Source: Mesorhizobium sp. M2E.F.Ca.ET.219.01.1.1 (GTDB taxonomy: Bacteria; Pseudomonadota; Alphaproteobacteria; Rhizobiales; Rhizobiaceae). From it: a stretch of DNA of 64,000 nucleotides. The DNA is taken from contig NZ_SADT02000003.1 of NCBI RefSeq assembly GCF_004016445.2, forward strand, positions 263,231-327,230, given 5' to 3'. The stretch's first letter is position 1; the number at the start of each line of letters is the position of its first letter. Shown in pieces: positions 52,054-63,130 of the stretch. Both the position numbers and the translations under genes were made by a program. The notes under the pieces are model-generated. The model saw only the letters and a list, made by a program, of their open reading frames with translations. It was not told the origin of the DNA and searched no databases.

Positions 52054-52833
52054 TTACCAGAGGTCGTAGCGCAGGCCGAGCTTGACCTGATGATTGCTGA
52101 TCCCCTTACGGGTGGGATAGGAGGTCAGGCTCTCGGCGGCCACATATTCCGCATTGGGGGCGGAGAAATACTGGTAGCCGAGATCGACCAGGAGGTTCTT
52201 GCTTACCTGGTATGCAAGGCCCGCATTGAGCGTATAGGCGAGCGAGTATTGGGTCTTGTTGCTGCTCAGGACGAAATCGTTGGTGGAGTCGGCGCTGTCT
52301 GTGTATGAGGCCGAAAGCTTGCTCGTCGTGCGAACCAAACCAATGCCGGCGCCGACATAGGGCGTGACCCCGACATAGGTGCCCAGATCGACATAACCAT
52401 TGAGGATACCGGAGAACGCGTAGTTCTTCACATTTCCCGAGCCAAGGATCGCCGTTCCCGCCGGTGCGACCCCTGAATCGTCATAGCTGTCGCTGACGTG
52501 ATTGCCGGGCAGATAGCCCAGGTTGAGATCGGCACGAAGGTAGTCGTTGAAATGATAGCCGAAGCCGATGCTCGCGAAATACGCATCCTCGCCCTCGCTG
52601 AAGCTTTCGTTGTTGATCGTTGACGGGAAGGTGAAATCCCCGTTGTCGAAGGTCTTCTGCGGCAGATAGGCGACGTCCCCGCGCAGATACCAGCCCGAGC
52701 CGACCTCGACCGGCTGGTAGTCCGGCGCCTGGTCGACATAGATCGGCGGATCGTAGTCGGCCGCGAGCGCCGGCGTCATCGGCAACAGGATGGTTGCGGC
52801 AAGCGCTGACGCGATACGCGATCTGGATTTCAT
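52054..52833 (-). CDS. Outer-membrane beta-barrel protein (Omp25/31-like)
   Basis: A 259-residue secreted protein: signal peptide 1-24 (MKSRSRIASALAATILLPMTPALA), then a beta-barrel with alternating hydrophobic strands. It starts GWYLRGDVAYLPQKTF, includes SIGFGYHFNDYLRADLNLGYLPG and YVGAGIGLVRTTSK, and ends KLGLRYDLW, the terminal aromatic residue typical of barrel assembly signals. Resembles the rhizobial/Brucella porin-like Omp25/31 group. Own terminator downstream. A paralogue lies just upstream. Confidence 0.9.
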   Translation of the reverse strand: MKSRSRIASALAATILLPMTPALAADYDPPIYVDQAPDYQPVEVGSGWYLRGDVAYLPQKTFDNGDFTFPSTINNESFSEGEDAYFASIGFGYHFNDYLRADLNLGYLPGNHVSDSYDDSGVAPAGTAILGSGNVKNYAFSGILNGYVDLGTYVGVTPYVGAGIGLVRTTSKLSASYTDSADSTNDFVLSSNKTQYSLAYTLNAGLAYQVSKNLLVDLGYQYFSAPNAEYVAAESLTSYPTRKGISNHQVKLGLRYDLW

Positions 52834-52981
52834 GGTCCCCGGCTCCCGAGATTGGCGCCAGCCACGAATACGGGCGCCGTTTCAAGGAGCCATTGTTAAC
52901 CATAGTGGTTAAGTGGCGGTTAAGGATAACAGGGAGTTACCGAATTGATTTCGATGAGGTTTCACCCGCCGCGCACAAACG

Positions 52982-53008
52982 AAAACCGCCCGGCTGATGC
53001 CGGGCGGT
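52982..53008 (-). terminator. Terminator of the second outer-membrane barrel gene
   Basis: Minus-strand stem ACCGCCCGGC / GCCGGGCGGT with ATCA loop, followed by TTTTCG. Confidence 0.85.
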
Positions 53009-53030
53009 CGAACTGTCGGATGCGCCAGTT

Positions 53031-53849
53031 CTACTTGGTATAGATCGGTTCCGGCTCAGGCTGATAGGCGACCACCGGCGCGGCGCAGCCGTTATTGCCG
53101 CCGAACTGATAGCGCAGACCGCCGCGCACTTCATGCGTGTTGATGCCGTGGTCGAAGCCCGGTCCGGAGCTGGTCGTATCAAATTCGAACATGCGCCCAC
53201 CCTCGATGTGAGTGAAGCGGTAGCCGGCATCGAGGATGACCTTGTCCGTGAGGCAGTAGGAAGCGCCGGCCATAAGCGCGTAGGCGAAGCGCCAGTTGGA
53301 CGACCCGGGGTTGGTTTCGGTGGTGTTCGGGTCATGGACCGTGTCCCACTTGACATGCGCACCACCGATGCCAGCGCCGACATAAGGCGTGATGCCGTTC
53401 CACGTGCCGATATCCACATAGGCATTGGCAAGCAGAAGCAGAGCGCTCATGCTCGACTCTTCGGTCGATGTCGTGGTCAGATCCGAGGTCTGGCCGTTGA
53501 AGTCCGACTTGAACCAGTAGTCGGCAGTCAGATCCGTGCGCAAGTAATCGTTGATCTTGTAGCCGACGCCGGCGCCGAGCGAGAACCCGCCCTTTAGGTC
53601 GCCGAAATCGAAATCGTTGGTGCCGGGCGGTGGGCCGTAGGTGATGTAATCGATGCTATCCAAATTCGACCAGTGGTAGTCGATATCGCCGCGGATGTAC
53701 CAGCCGCCGAGATCGACCGGTTGAGCCTCGACAACCGGCGGCGGCGCTTCCTCGACCGGAGGCGGCTCCGCGAGGTCGGCGGCGAGCGCCGGTCCGGCCA
53801 CTCCCGCGAGCAGCGCGGCAAACAAAGCCATTCTTGCTGAATTGAACAT
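53031..53849 (-). CDS. Outer-membrane beta-barrel protein with proline-rich N-terminus
   Basis: From ATG 53849, a 272-residue protein: signal peptide about 1-23 (ends GPALA), a proline-rich stretch (AEPPPVEEAPPPVVEAQPVD), then a barrel with GGWYIRGDIDYHW, GGFSLGAGVGYKINDYLRTDLTADYWFKSDF, TPYVGAGIGGAHVKW and GLRYQFG. It ends with a further cysteine-containing PEPEPIYTK tail rather than an aromatic residue. The first start in frame at 53924 would leave the signal peptide internal; the start at 53849 has AGGGGTG upstream. Related to the neighbouring barrel but with a different end. Confidence 0.87.
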   Translation of the reverse strand: MFNSARMALFAALLAGVAGPALAADLAEPPPVEEAPPPVVEAQPVDLGGWYIRGDIDYHWSNLDSIDYITYGPPPGTNDFDFGDLKGGFSLGAGVGYKINDYLRTDLTADYWFKSDFNGQTSDLTTTSTEESSMSALLLLANAYVDIGTWNGITPYVGAGIGGAHVKWDTVHDPNTTETNPGSSNWRFAYALMAGASYCLTDKVILDAGYRFTHIEGGRMFEFDTTSSGPGFDHGINTHEVRGGLRYQFGGNNGCAAPVVAYQPEPEPIYTK

Positions 53850-54068
53850 GCTGTCACCCCTAAGAAGCCTCGGGACGACACCCGCCCGAAGTGATTGACC
53901 TCGGGTGTGGATAATGAATTGCAAAGGTTAAAAGCCGTTTAACCGTACCGATTAACCACGAATCTATACAATTTTAGATGGTAGGCCGTTGTCCGGGATC
54001 TCTGCGGGCGCACGAAAAAGCCCGCCGGGCGGCGGGCTTGCGAATTCTGAGGAACTGCGCGACCGGGT

Positions 54069-55421
<1,353 letters not shown>

Positions 55422-55788
55422 GTCCTTACAGTCCCCGTCGGTTTTTCAGCGGGCCCGTATTGCCACAATTGGGCCGCATCCGATCATCAAATTTCGTGAT
55501 TGTATATTACCAATCCTTAGAAAAACATTGTCGCGGTCAGCGCAAGTGATTCGACAGCCTATCACCACCTTTGACTTGGCGGCGCTACACCTGCCTACGC
55601 GAGCTTTTCGGCGCCCTACCCACCGGCAAACCTTGGCTGGCGGGGAACCCGCAAGCAATTCATCACCTTATCAGGAGCAACACACTTTGTGACGGGTACC
55701 GCGCCGGAAGCATCTGGCGCAACCGGACATTGAGAGCTATTGATTTGGCATAGGGACACTTATTGGCGGCATCAAGGGAGAAAACGCC
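55422..55788. other. Divergent promoter region of glmM and the cysteine-module gene
   Basis: 367 bp with lower GC near 55480-55540. I see no gene, repeat or named motif. It must hold the promoters of both flanking genes. A GGGAGAAAAC ribosome-binding site ends the stretch before 55789. Confidence 0.45.
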
Positions 55789-56667
55789 ATGCTGATTCAT
55801 AGACTTGCAGCTTTGACGGGTATCGCCGTCGCGACCTTGTTCCTGGCTGCGCCGGCCAACGCGCTGACCATGGCCGAATGCAGCACCAAGTATAACGCGG
55901 CCAAGGACGCGGGAACGCTCGCCGGCCAGACCTGGAACCAGTTCCGCAAGGCGCAATGCGGCAGCGATGCTTCGGCCGCGACCGACGCCAAGCCGGCGAC
56001 GGATACCAAGGCTGCGACCGATACGAAGGCCGCCGAGACCAAGCCTGCGAAGAAGACGAAGGCGGCCGCCGCCACTTCCGACGAAGCCGCCAAGGGGCTG
56101 AGCTCCAAGGAATGCAGCGCCAAGTACCAGGCTGCAAAATCCGCCGGCACGCTGAACGGCATGAAGTGGAACGATTTCCGCAAGGCCGAGTGCGGCCCTG
56201 GCGCAACCGCCGCGGCTGCCGCCGCGCCCGCCACTGAGACCAAGCCCGCCAAGACGACCAAGACCTCGACCGCAGCTGCCGACGGCGGTAAGGGCCTGAC
56301 CATGGCGGAATGCGGCACCAAGTACCAAGCCGCGAAGACCGCCAACAAGCTGAACGGCATGAAGTGGAACGACTTCCGCAAAGCCGAATGCGGCGCCAGC
56401 GCTGCTGAAGACGACACCGTGCCGGCTCCGACGGAAGCCACCTACACCAGCGAGCCGGCGAAGCCGACGGTCGCCGCGCCGAAGGGCGTGAGCTTCCCGA
56501 AGGCGATTTCGCCGAAATTCGCCACCGAAAATCCGGGAAAGGGCCGCATGCATACCTGCCTCGAGCAGTACTATGCCAACAAGGACGCCAACACGCTGAA
56601 CGGCCTGAAGTGGATCCAGAAGGGCGGCGGCTTCTACAGCCTGTGCAATGCCAAGCTGAAGAGCTGA
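55789..56667 (+). CDS. Secreted protein made of four two-cysteine modules
   Basis: A 292-residue protein, not a family I can name. Signal peptide 1-25 (ends PANA), then modules of about 33 residues: LTMAECSTKYNAAKDAGTL...WNQFRKAQC, SSKECSAKYQAAKSAGTLNG...WNDFRKAEC and LTMAECGTKYQAAKTANKLNG...WNDFRKAEC. They are joined by Ala/Lys/Thr-rich linkers. The C-terminal fourth module has diverged (MHTCLEQYYANKDANTLNGLKWIQKGGGFYSLC). Each module has two cysteines that could bond to each other. Probably periplasmic or cell-surface. A shorter paralogue lies next to it. Not a PsiF repeat. Confidence 0.85.
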   Translation: MLIHRLAALTGIAVATLFLAAPANALTMAECSTKYNAAKDAGTLAGQTWNQFRKAQCGSDASAATDAKPATDTKAATDTKAAETKPAKKTKAAAATSDEAAKGLSSKECSAKYQAAKSAGTLNGMKWNDFRKAECGPGATAAAAAAPATETKPAKTTKTSTAAADGGKGLTMAECGTKYQAAKTANKLNGMKWNDFRKAECGASAAEDDTVPAPTEATYTSEPAKPTVAAPKGVSFPKAISPKFATENPGKGRMHTCLEQYYANKDANTLNGLKWIQKGGGFYSLCNAKLKS

Positions 56668-56688
56668 TCGCCTAATTATTCGAAGAGA

Positions 56689-56724
56689 AAAGGCCCGCGC
56701 ATCGCAACATGCGCGGGCTTTTTA
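56689..56724 (+). terminator. Terminator of the four-module protein gene
   Basis: AAAAGGCCCGCGCAT / ATGCGCGGGCTTTTTATT, a strong stem with T-rich tail. Confidence 0.92.
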
Positions 56725-56902
56725 TTGCGCGCGAAGACGCCCGCAGCCTAGCTCGCATCTGCAGCAGGACTGTCGTCATCATCGGTTCGCCCACACTGCC
56801 CACCGCCAGGCTTGTCCGTAGTCGCAAAGATTCCGGTTGAACATATAGAGAACAAACAGTATACAAAAAGACGTCAACTTGTTATCAATCAGGAGGGTCT
56901 CA

Positions 56903-57361
56903 ATGTTCAGTTTGAAATTGGCGGCGTTGGTTGTGACGGCACTGGTCGCTTGGAGCGCCTCGCCTGCGAGCGCACTGACGATGAAGGAATGCGGCGAGAC
57001 TTATCGGGCAGCCAAGGAAGGCGGCACTCTGAACGGCATGGACTGGGCCGCTTTCCGCAAGGAGAAATGCGCGACGTCCGCCGCGGAGAGTGTCAGCTCG
57101 GATTCGGTTAAAACCGCGGAGCCAGCAGAAAAGGACACCAGCGCGGCGGTCGCCCCCACTGTAGCGCCGGCGGGCGTGACATTCCCGACCACCCTCGCCG
57201 CCGAGTTCAAGACCGAAAAGCCCGCGAAGGCCCGGATGAAAACCTGCCTGCAGGGTTATCACGACAACAAGGAGGCAGGTACGTTGAACGGCCTTCGCTG
57301 GATCCAGAAGGGCGGCGGCTACTACAGCCTCTGCAATGCGCGGCTGAAAGCTGAATCTTAA
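56903..57361 (+). CDS. Secreted protein with two cysteine modules, paralogue of the neighbour
   Basis: From ATG 56903 (AGGAGGG five bases upstream; an earlier start at 56879 is less likely), a 152-residue protein: signal peptide 1-25 (ends PASA), one N-terminal module LTMKECGETYRAAKEGGTLNGMDWAAFRKEKC, a Ser/Ala/Val-rich linker, and the diverged C-terminal module MKTCLQGYHDNKEAGTLNGLRWIQKGGGYYSLC. It is the two-end version of the 55789 protein, lacking the two inner modules. Same strand, about 235 bp apart, with a terminator between, so each has its own promoter. Confidence 0.85.
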   Translation: MFSLKLAALVVTALVAWSASPASALTMKECGETYRAAKEGGTLNGMDWAAFRKEKCATSAAESVSSDSVKTAEPAEKDTSAAVAPTVAPAGVTFPTTLAAEFKTEKPAKARMKTCLQGYHDNKEAGTLNGLRWIQKGGGYYSLCNARLKAES

Positions 57362-57488
57362 AAAAATCGAATACGGCGGATAAAGCGGCTCACTGTTTTT
57401 CCATCATACTCGGGCGTGTCCGAGGATCTGCTGTTAGGCGATATCTGGCGCCCCGGCGAGGGAAGCCTTCTTGTCTCCAAATCCCAAA

Positions 57489-57520
57489 CAAAAACGCCGC
57501 GGACCAAGCCGCGGCGTTTC
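57489..57520 (-). terminator. Terminator of ftsH
   Basis: Minus-strand stem AAACGCCGCGG / CCGCGGCGTTT with CTTGGT loop, followed by TTGTTTG, between ftsH and the convergent small gene. Confidence 0.9.
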
Positions 57521-57545
57521 TCGATCGGTCTTTCGCGCACCAACC

Positions 57546-59480
<1,935 letters not shown>

Positions 59481-59583
59481 CTATTGTCCCGTTGGGGCCC
59501 GCCTGCGGGCCCGCGATGATTGAGAAGCTTGGCCTAACATAGGGAGAGCGTCACCCCTTGCCAAGCAGAACAGCATGTATCGG

Positions 59584-60978
59584 TTAAGCTTTCGCCCACC
59601 CTCTCCCACCATCATGGCCGCGAAATGGCGACGCCGGCAACGGCGGTGCGCAGACAAGCGCCGCGACGGCGGCAGCCGGCTCAAGGTCGAAGGACGGCAG
59701 GAAGCGTGCAAAAGGGGCAACCGCCGGAACGACAGACACCGGTTGCGGGCCGGCATTGCCGCCAGCAAAATCAAGCTGTTCGCCGCCGGACCACAGCGAT
59801 GGCTCCGCGGCTAGCGCTGCGCGCGACAGGCTTGGTGGGATATCCTCGATCGGGGGCGCTCGCCCGGCAGCCGCAGCCCCAAGCGGCGCGATCACCAAAC
59901 CGCCCGGTTGGTCTTTCAAAGTGATGCGCCCACCCAAGGTGACGCGGCGTCGGTTGTCCCAAAGCTGGTTGTCTACCGGTGGAGCGGCGGCGGGCAGGTT
60001 GCGGTTCTCGCGGCGAAGGAAGATGCCGAACCGGCGCGCGTCGACCACCGTCCGCGACAATGTGGCGCAAAGCGGCGCGGAGCGCAGGCGGGCAAGCAAT
60101 GCGGCGCAACGCGCCTCGTCTACTAGGAACGACATGCCGCCAACCGTGGCCAGCAGGATGCGCAGCGCGTAAATGGCCGCTTGGCCGTCCTTATGCCCAG
60201 CGAAATCGCGATCGAGGCGGATGAGGCCCGGAACCGGTCTGCTGGCGAATGCGTCGATGAGCCTGGCGGCGCGGCGACCGATGTCGTGGCGCTCACGAGC
60301 CGCCTGGGCCGACCGCGCCAGCGCCTCGGCGACGCACCGTTCGCCCTCGCCCTGCGCGAGCGCCGCGCGGATGCGCGGCCGCTCGAAGCGGACATCCACA
60401 TTGGTCGGGTCCTCGATCCAGCCGATGTCGCGATGCCGCAGCATGTCGCGCAGCGCCGCGCGCCTTGTGCCGAGCAGCGGCCGGACGATCCAGGTGCGCC
60501 AGTCGAAGAGCGTTGCGGGCGCCATGCCGGCAAGGCCGCGGCCGTCATCCTCGCGCGCCTGCCGCATCAGCACCGTCTCGGCCTGATCGTCCGCGGTGTG
60601 GCCGGTCAGGATCAGCTTGATGCCTTCGGCATCGGCTGCTTCGGCAAGCAGCCTGTAGCGCGCCTCGCGCGCGGCCGCCGGCAGGCCGGTCGCGGGCTTG
60701 TCGCCGTGCCAGGCAAGAATGCGATGCGCGATGCCGCGCCCGGCGCAGAAGCTGGCAACCAGCCGCGCCTCGACGGCCGAGTCCGGCCTTAAGCCGTGAT
60801 CGATCGTCACCGCGAGCAGTTTGGCGCCCGATACGGTGCGGTCGAGGTGATCTTTGAGAAGGAGAAGAAGGGCAGTCGAGTCGCTGCCGCCGGACACGGC
60901 CGCAACGGCGCCGGTCGAAAAGTCCAGGTCGGTGAAAAGTCTGGTTGAAAGGTCAGGCTTGGTATCGGGCGTCAGCAC
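59584..60978 (-). CDS. tilS: tRNA(Ile)-lysidine synthetase
   Basis: A 464-residue N-type ATP-pyrophosphatase. The PP-loop is SGGSDS (29-34), and the second motif is HTADDQAETVLMR (about 135-147), as in TilS. It modifies the wobble C of tRNA-Ile(CAU) to lysidine. The C-terminal half is a longer, less conserved part with a long Ala/Pro-rich end. Start overlaps the cpoB stop by seven bases, so it is translationally coupled to cpoB. Confidence 0.92.
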   Translation of the reverse strand: MLTPDTKPDLSTRLFTDLDFSTGAVAAVSGGSDSTALLLLLKDHLDRTVSGAKLLAVTIDHGLRPDSAVEARLVASFCAGRGIAHRILAWHGDKPATGLPAAAREARYRLLAEAADAEGIKLILTGHTADDQAETVLMRQAREDDGRGLAGMAPATLFDWRTWIVRPLLGTRRAALRDMLRHRDIGWIEDPTNVDVRFERPRIRAALAQGEGERCVAEALARSAQAARERHDIGRRAARLIDAFASRPVPGLIRLDRDFAGHKDGQAAIYALRILLATVGGMSFLVDEARCAALLARLRSAPLCATLSRTVVDARRFGIFLRRENRNLPAAAPPVDNQLWDNRRRVTLGGRITLKDQPGGLVIAPLGAAAAGRAPPIEDIPPSLSRAALAAEPSLWSGGEQLDFAGGNAGPQPVSVVPAVAPFARFLPSFDLEPAAAVAALVCAPPLPASPFRGHDGGRGWAKA

Positions 60979-62132
60979 GCCGCCAGAGCCTTTTCCTGCT
61001 TGATGCGTTCCTTGAGCGTGACGGAAACATCGGGATAGCGCTTGCCGATCTCGTTGAAGGTGGCGCAGGCGACGTCGTTCTGCTTCAGGCCGACCAGCGA
61101 AACGCCGAGCTTGAGCAGCATGTCGGGCGCCTTCTTGGCCTTCGGGTAGTCCTTGCTGGCGGCGAGGAAGATCTCGGCCGCGTCGCGGTATTTCTGCTGA
61201 CCGAGCAGCGACTCGCCCAGCCAGTAATGCGCGTCCGCAGCCTTCGCGTCCTTGGGGAAGCGGGAGATATGGTCGCGAAAACCCTGTTCGGCCGTCGGAT
61301 AGTCCCCCGACAGGATGAACTGGTAGGAATTGCGGTAGAGCTCGTCCGGATCGTTGGTCGACGGCAGGGCCGCGACTTGTGTGTCGCCGGCCTTGTTCTT
61401 CTTGGCAGGCGTTTCGGCGGAAGGAGCGCTTGCCGTAGCCGAGGGAGCCTGCGCCGGTGCGTTGGCCTGCGGGTCGGACTCGGCATTGACCACATTGCCG
61501 TTCTTGTCGACGGTGATGGTGCCGAAATTCTTCGGCGGCGCGCCGGTGATCAGCTTGCCGGGATCGCCGGTCTGCGACTCCACGATGACGTCGCCGACCG
61601 TCTTGCCGCCGCCATTTTGCCCGCCGGTATCGGCCGGCGCCTGCGTCACCGGAGCCTGGGCGACGCTGTTGCCGGTTCCGGCGTCGCCGGTGCCGGAATC
61701 CCCGGTGCCGGCATCGCCGAGGTTAGTGTTGCCGCCGGTTCCGTCCTGAGGCGCGGCGTCCGATTTCTTCTGCCCGGTCGGCTTGGCGCCGCCTTGCGCA
61801 CCGCCCTCGAGCTGCTGGAAGCGGAACTCATTGTCTTCCTGCTGCTTTCGGATCTGTTCCTGCATCTGCAGGATCTGGAAATTCATCTCCTCGATCTTGC
61901 CGTTCAGCTGGCGCAGCTGGTCTTCCAGACCGGTCACGCCGCCGCCGCTATCCTGCGCGATCTGCGCCTGTTCAGGCTTCTTCTTGTCGCCGAAGATGCC
62001 GAGCGTCGGCAGATGGAAGGTAAAGCCGCTGCCTGACGCCTGTCCGGCGCCGTCGGCCGACGCGGCGAGGCTTGGGAGGCTTGATATGAGCAGCAGCGCA
62101 AGCGTGCCGCTCAGGACCGTTCTAAAATGCAT
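60972..62132 (-). CDS. cpoB: Tol-Pal system protein CpoB (YbgF)
   Basis: From ATG 62132, a 386-residue periplasmic protein: signal peptide about 1-25, a coiled-coil (about 50-95, GLEDQLRQLNGKIEEMNFQILQMQEQIRKQQ), then a very long Gly/Ala/Asp/Thr linker with GDAGTGDSGTGDAGTG repeats. The C-terminal TPR domain has LYRNSYQFILSGDYPTAEQGFRDHISRFP and AHYWLGESLLGQQKYRDAAEIFLAAS. CpoB couples Tol-Pal with peptidoglycan synthesis at division. An earlier in-frame start at 62174 would put 14 residues before the signal peptide. Linker length is unusual. Confidence 0.93.
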   Translation of the reverse strand: MHFRTVLSGTLALLLISSLPSLAASADGAGQASGSGFTFHLPTLGIFGDKKKPEQAQIAQDSGGGVTGLEDQLRQLNGKIEEMNFQILQMQEQIRKQQEDNEFRFQQLEGGAQGGAKPTGQKKSDAAPQDGTGGNTNLGDAGTGDSGTGDAGTGNSVAQAPVTQAPADTGGQNGGGKTVGDVIVESQTGDPGKLITGAPPKNFGTITVDKNGNVVNAESDPQANAPAQAPSATASAPSAETPAKKNKAGDTQVAALPSTNDPDELYRNSYQFILSGDYPTAEQGFRDHISRFPKDAKAADAHYWLGESLLGQQKYRDAAEIFLAASKDYPKAKKAPDMLLKLGVSLVGLKQNDVACATFNEIGKRYPDVSVTLKERIKQEKALAAC

Positions 62133-62256
62133 TCTGTCTCTCGCGGTGGGTGTTGGCCTGATGCGCCTTTCCAAATCAGAACAGGGGGAGGAGCGCCCTC
62201 GCGCTCATAGCAGGACGCGAGACTTCGGCCAAATTTTGTTTCGGGGTGTTGCAAAT

Positions 62257-62284
62257 GAAAAAGGCGGCCCTGAGGCCGCCTTTC
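62257..62284 (-). terminator. Terminator/attenuator between pal and cpoB
   Basis: Minus-strand stem AAAGGCGGCC / GGCCGCCTTT with TCAG loop, followed by TTCATTTG. Pal would be made in excess of CpoB. Confidence 0.85.
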
Positions 62285-62348
62285 ATGTCCGGGATGTTGT
62301 ATTTTTGCCGCCCTCGGTGCGCCGGACCGACGTCGCGGCGATAAGCCC

Positions 62349-62855
62349 TTAGGAACCGGCGCCCGACAGCGTGGTGACGGCGCGGCGGTTCTGCGACCAG
62401 CAGGAGATGTCGTCGCAGACCGCGACCGGACGCTCCTTGCCGTAGGAGATGGTCTTCAGGCGGCTGGCGGAGACGCCCTTGGAGACCAGGAAGTCGCGGG
62501 TGGCGGCGGCGCGGCGGGCGCCCAGTGCCAGATTGTACTCACGCGTGCCGCGCTCGTCGGCATGGCCTTCAATGACGATGGCGTACTGGCGATACTGGTT
62601 GAGCCACTGCGCCTGGCGCGCCAGCGTGGTCTGCGCGTCGGCGCGGATCGACGAGGAGTCGGTGTCGAAGAAGATGCGGTCGCCGATGTTGACGGTGAAG
62701 TCTTGCGCCGAACCCGGCGTGGCGGCGCCGGCGCCGTTGAGGCCGAGATCGGCCGCGCTGTTCGGAGTCTTCTTCGAGGCGCAACCGGTGATGGCGAGAG
62801 CCGCCACCAGCGCGATCATGGCCGGGTTTCGGGTAAGTGCTGCGATACGGCCCAT
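62349..62855 (-). CDS. pal: Peptidoglycan-associated lipoprotein Pal
   Basis: A 168-residue lipoprotein with lipobox ALAITGC (about 19-25). The OmpA-like domain starts around residue 55 (VNIGDRIFFDTDSSSIR) and contains the peptidoglycan-binding motif IEGHADERGTREYNLALGARRA. It tethers the outer membrane to the wall with TolB. The start at 62855 has AAGGAG at the correct distance; an open frame extends to 62894 but would put 13 residues before the signal peptide. Preceded by tolB with a polypurine octamer repeat between (63080-63124). Confidence 0.96.
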   Translation of the reverse strand: MGRIAALTRNPAMIALVAALAITGCASKKTPNSAADLGLNGAGAATPGSAQDFTVNIGDRIFFDTDSSSIRADAQTTLARQAQWLNQYRQYAIVIEGHADERGTREYNLALGARRAAATRDFLVSKGVSASRLKTISYGKERPVAVCDDISCWSQNRRAVTTLSGAGS

Positions 62856-63079
62856 GCCGCCTCTCCTTCGCATTCGAGTGATTTCGTTGATCACCCAGTA
62901 ACCACGTTTGGGTTAACCGGCATTCAAGAAACACGGTTAATTTTTGGTTTCGAGCCGCCGTCCTCGGCCGTTACGCATCCACGCATTTACCAAGATCGAC
63001 AATGGGCGCGGACCGTAGGCGGAAATGCGGCCAAAACGCGACCAAGACATGAAAAGCGGGGATTTGAGCCCTTCTCCGC

Positions 63080-63124
63080 TTCTTCATTTCCTCAATTCTT
63101 CAGTTCTTCAATTCCTCAGTTCCC
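63080..63124. repeat. Octamer tandem repeat (NTTCYTCA) between tolB and pal
   Basis: About five consecutive copies of an octamer, NTTCTTCA or NTTCCTCA (Y at the fifth base), on the plus strand; the minus-strand transcript would read TGARGAAN repeats. Just downstream of tolB and about 225 bases upstream of the pal start. The rest of 62856-63130 shows no gene; a pal promoter is expected there. Confidence 0.8.
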
Positions 63125-63130
63125 CGCCCC

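Noticed and set aside
63080..63124. CRISPR-like array
   Set aside because: Eight-base tandem units without spacers; no cas genes anywhere in the window.
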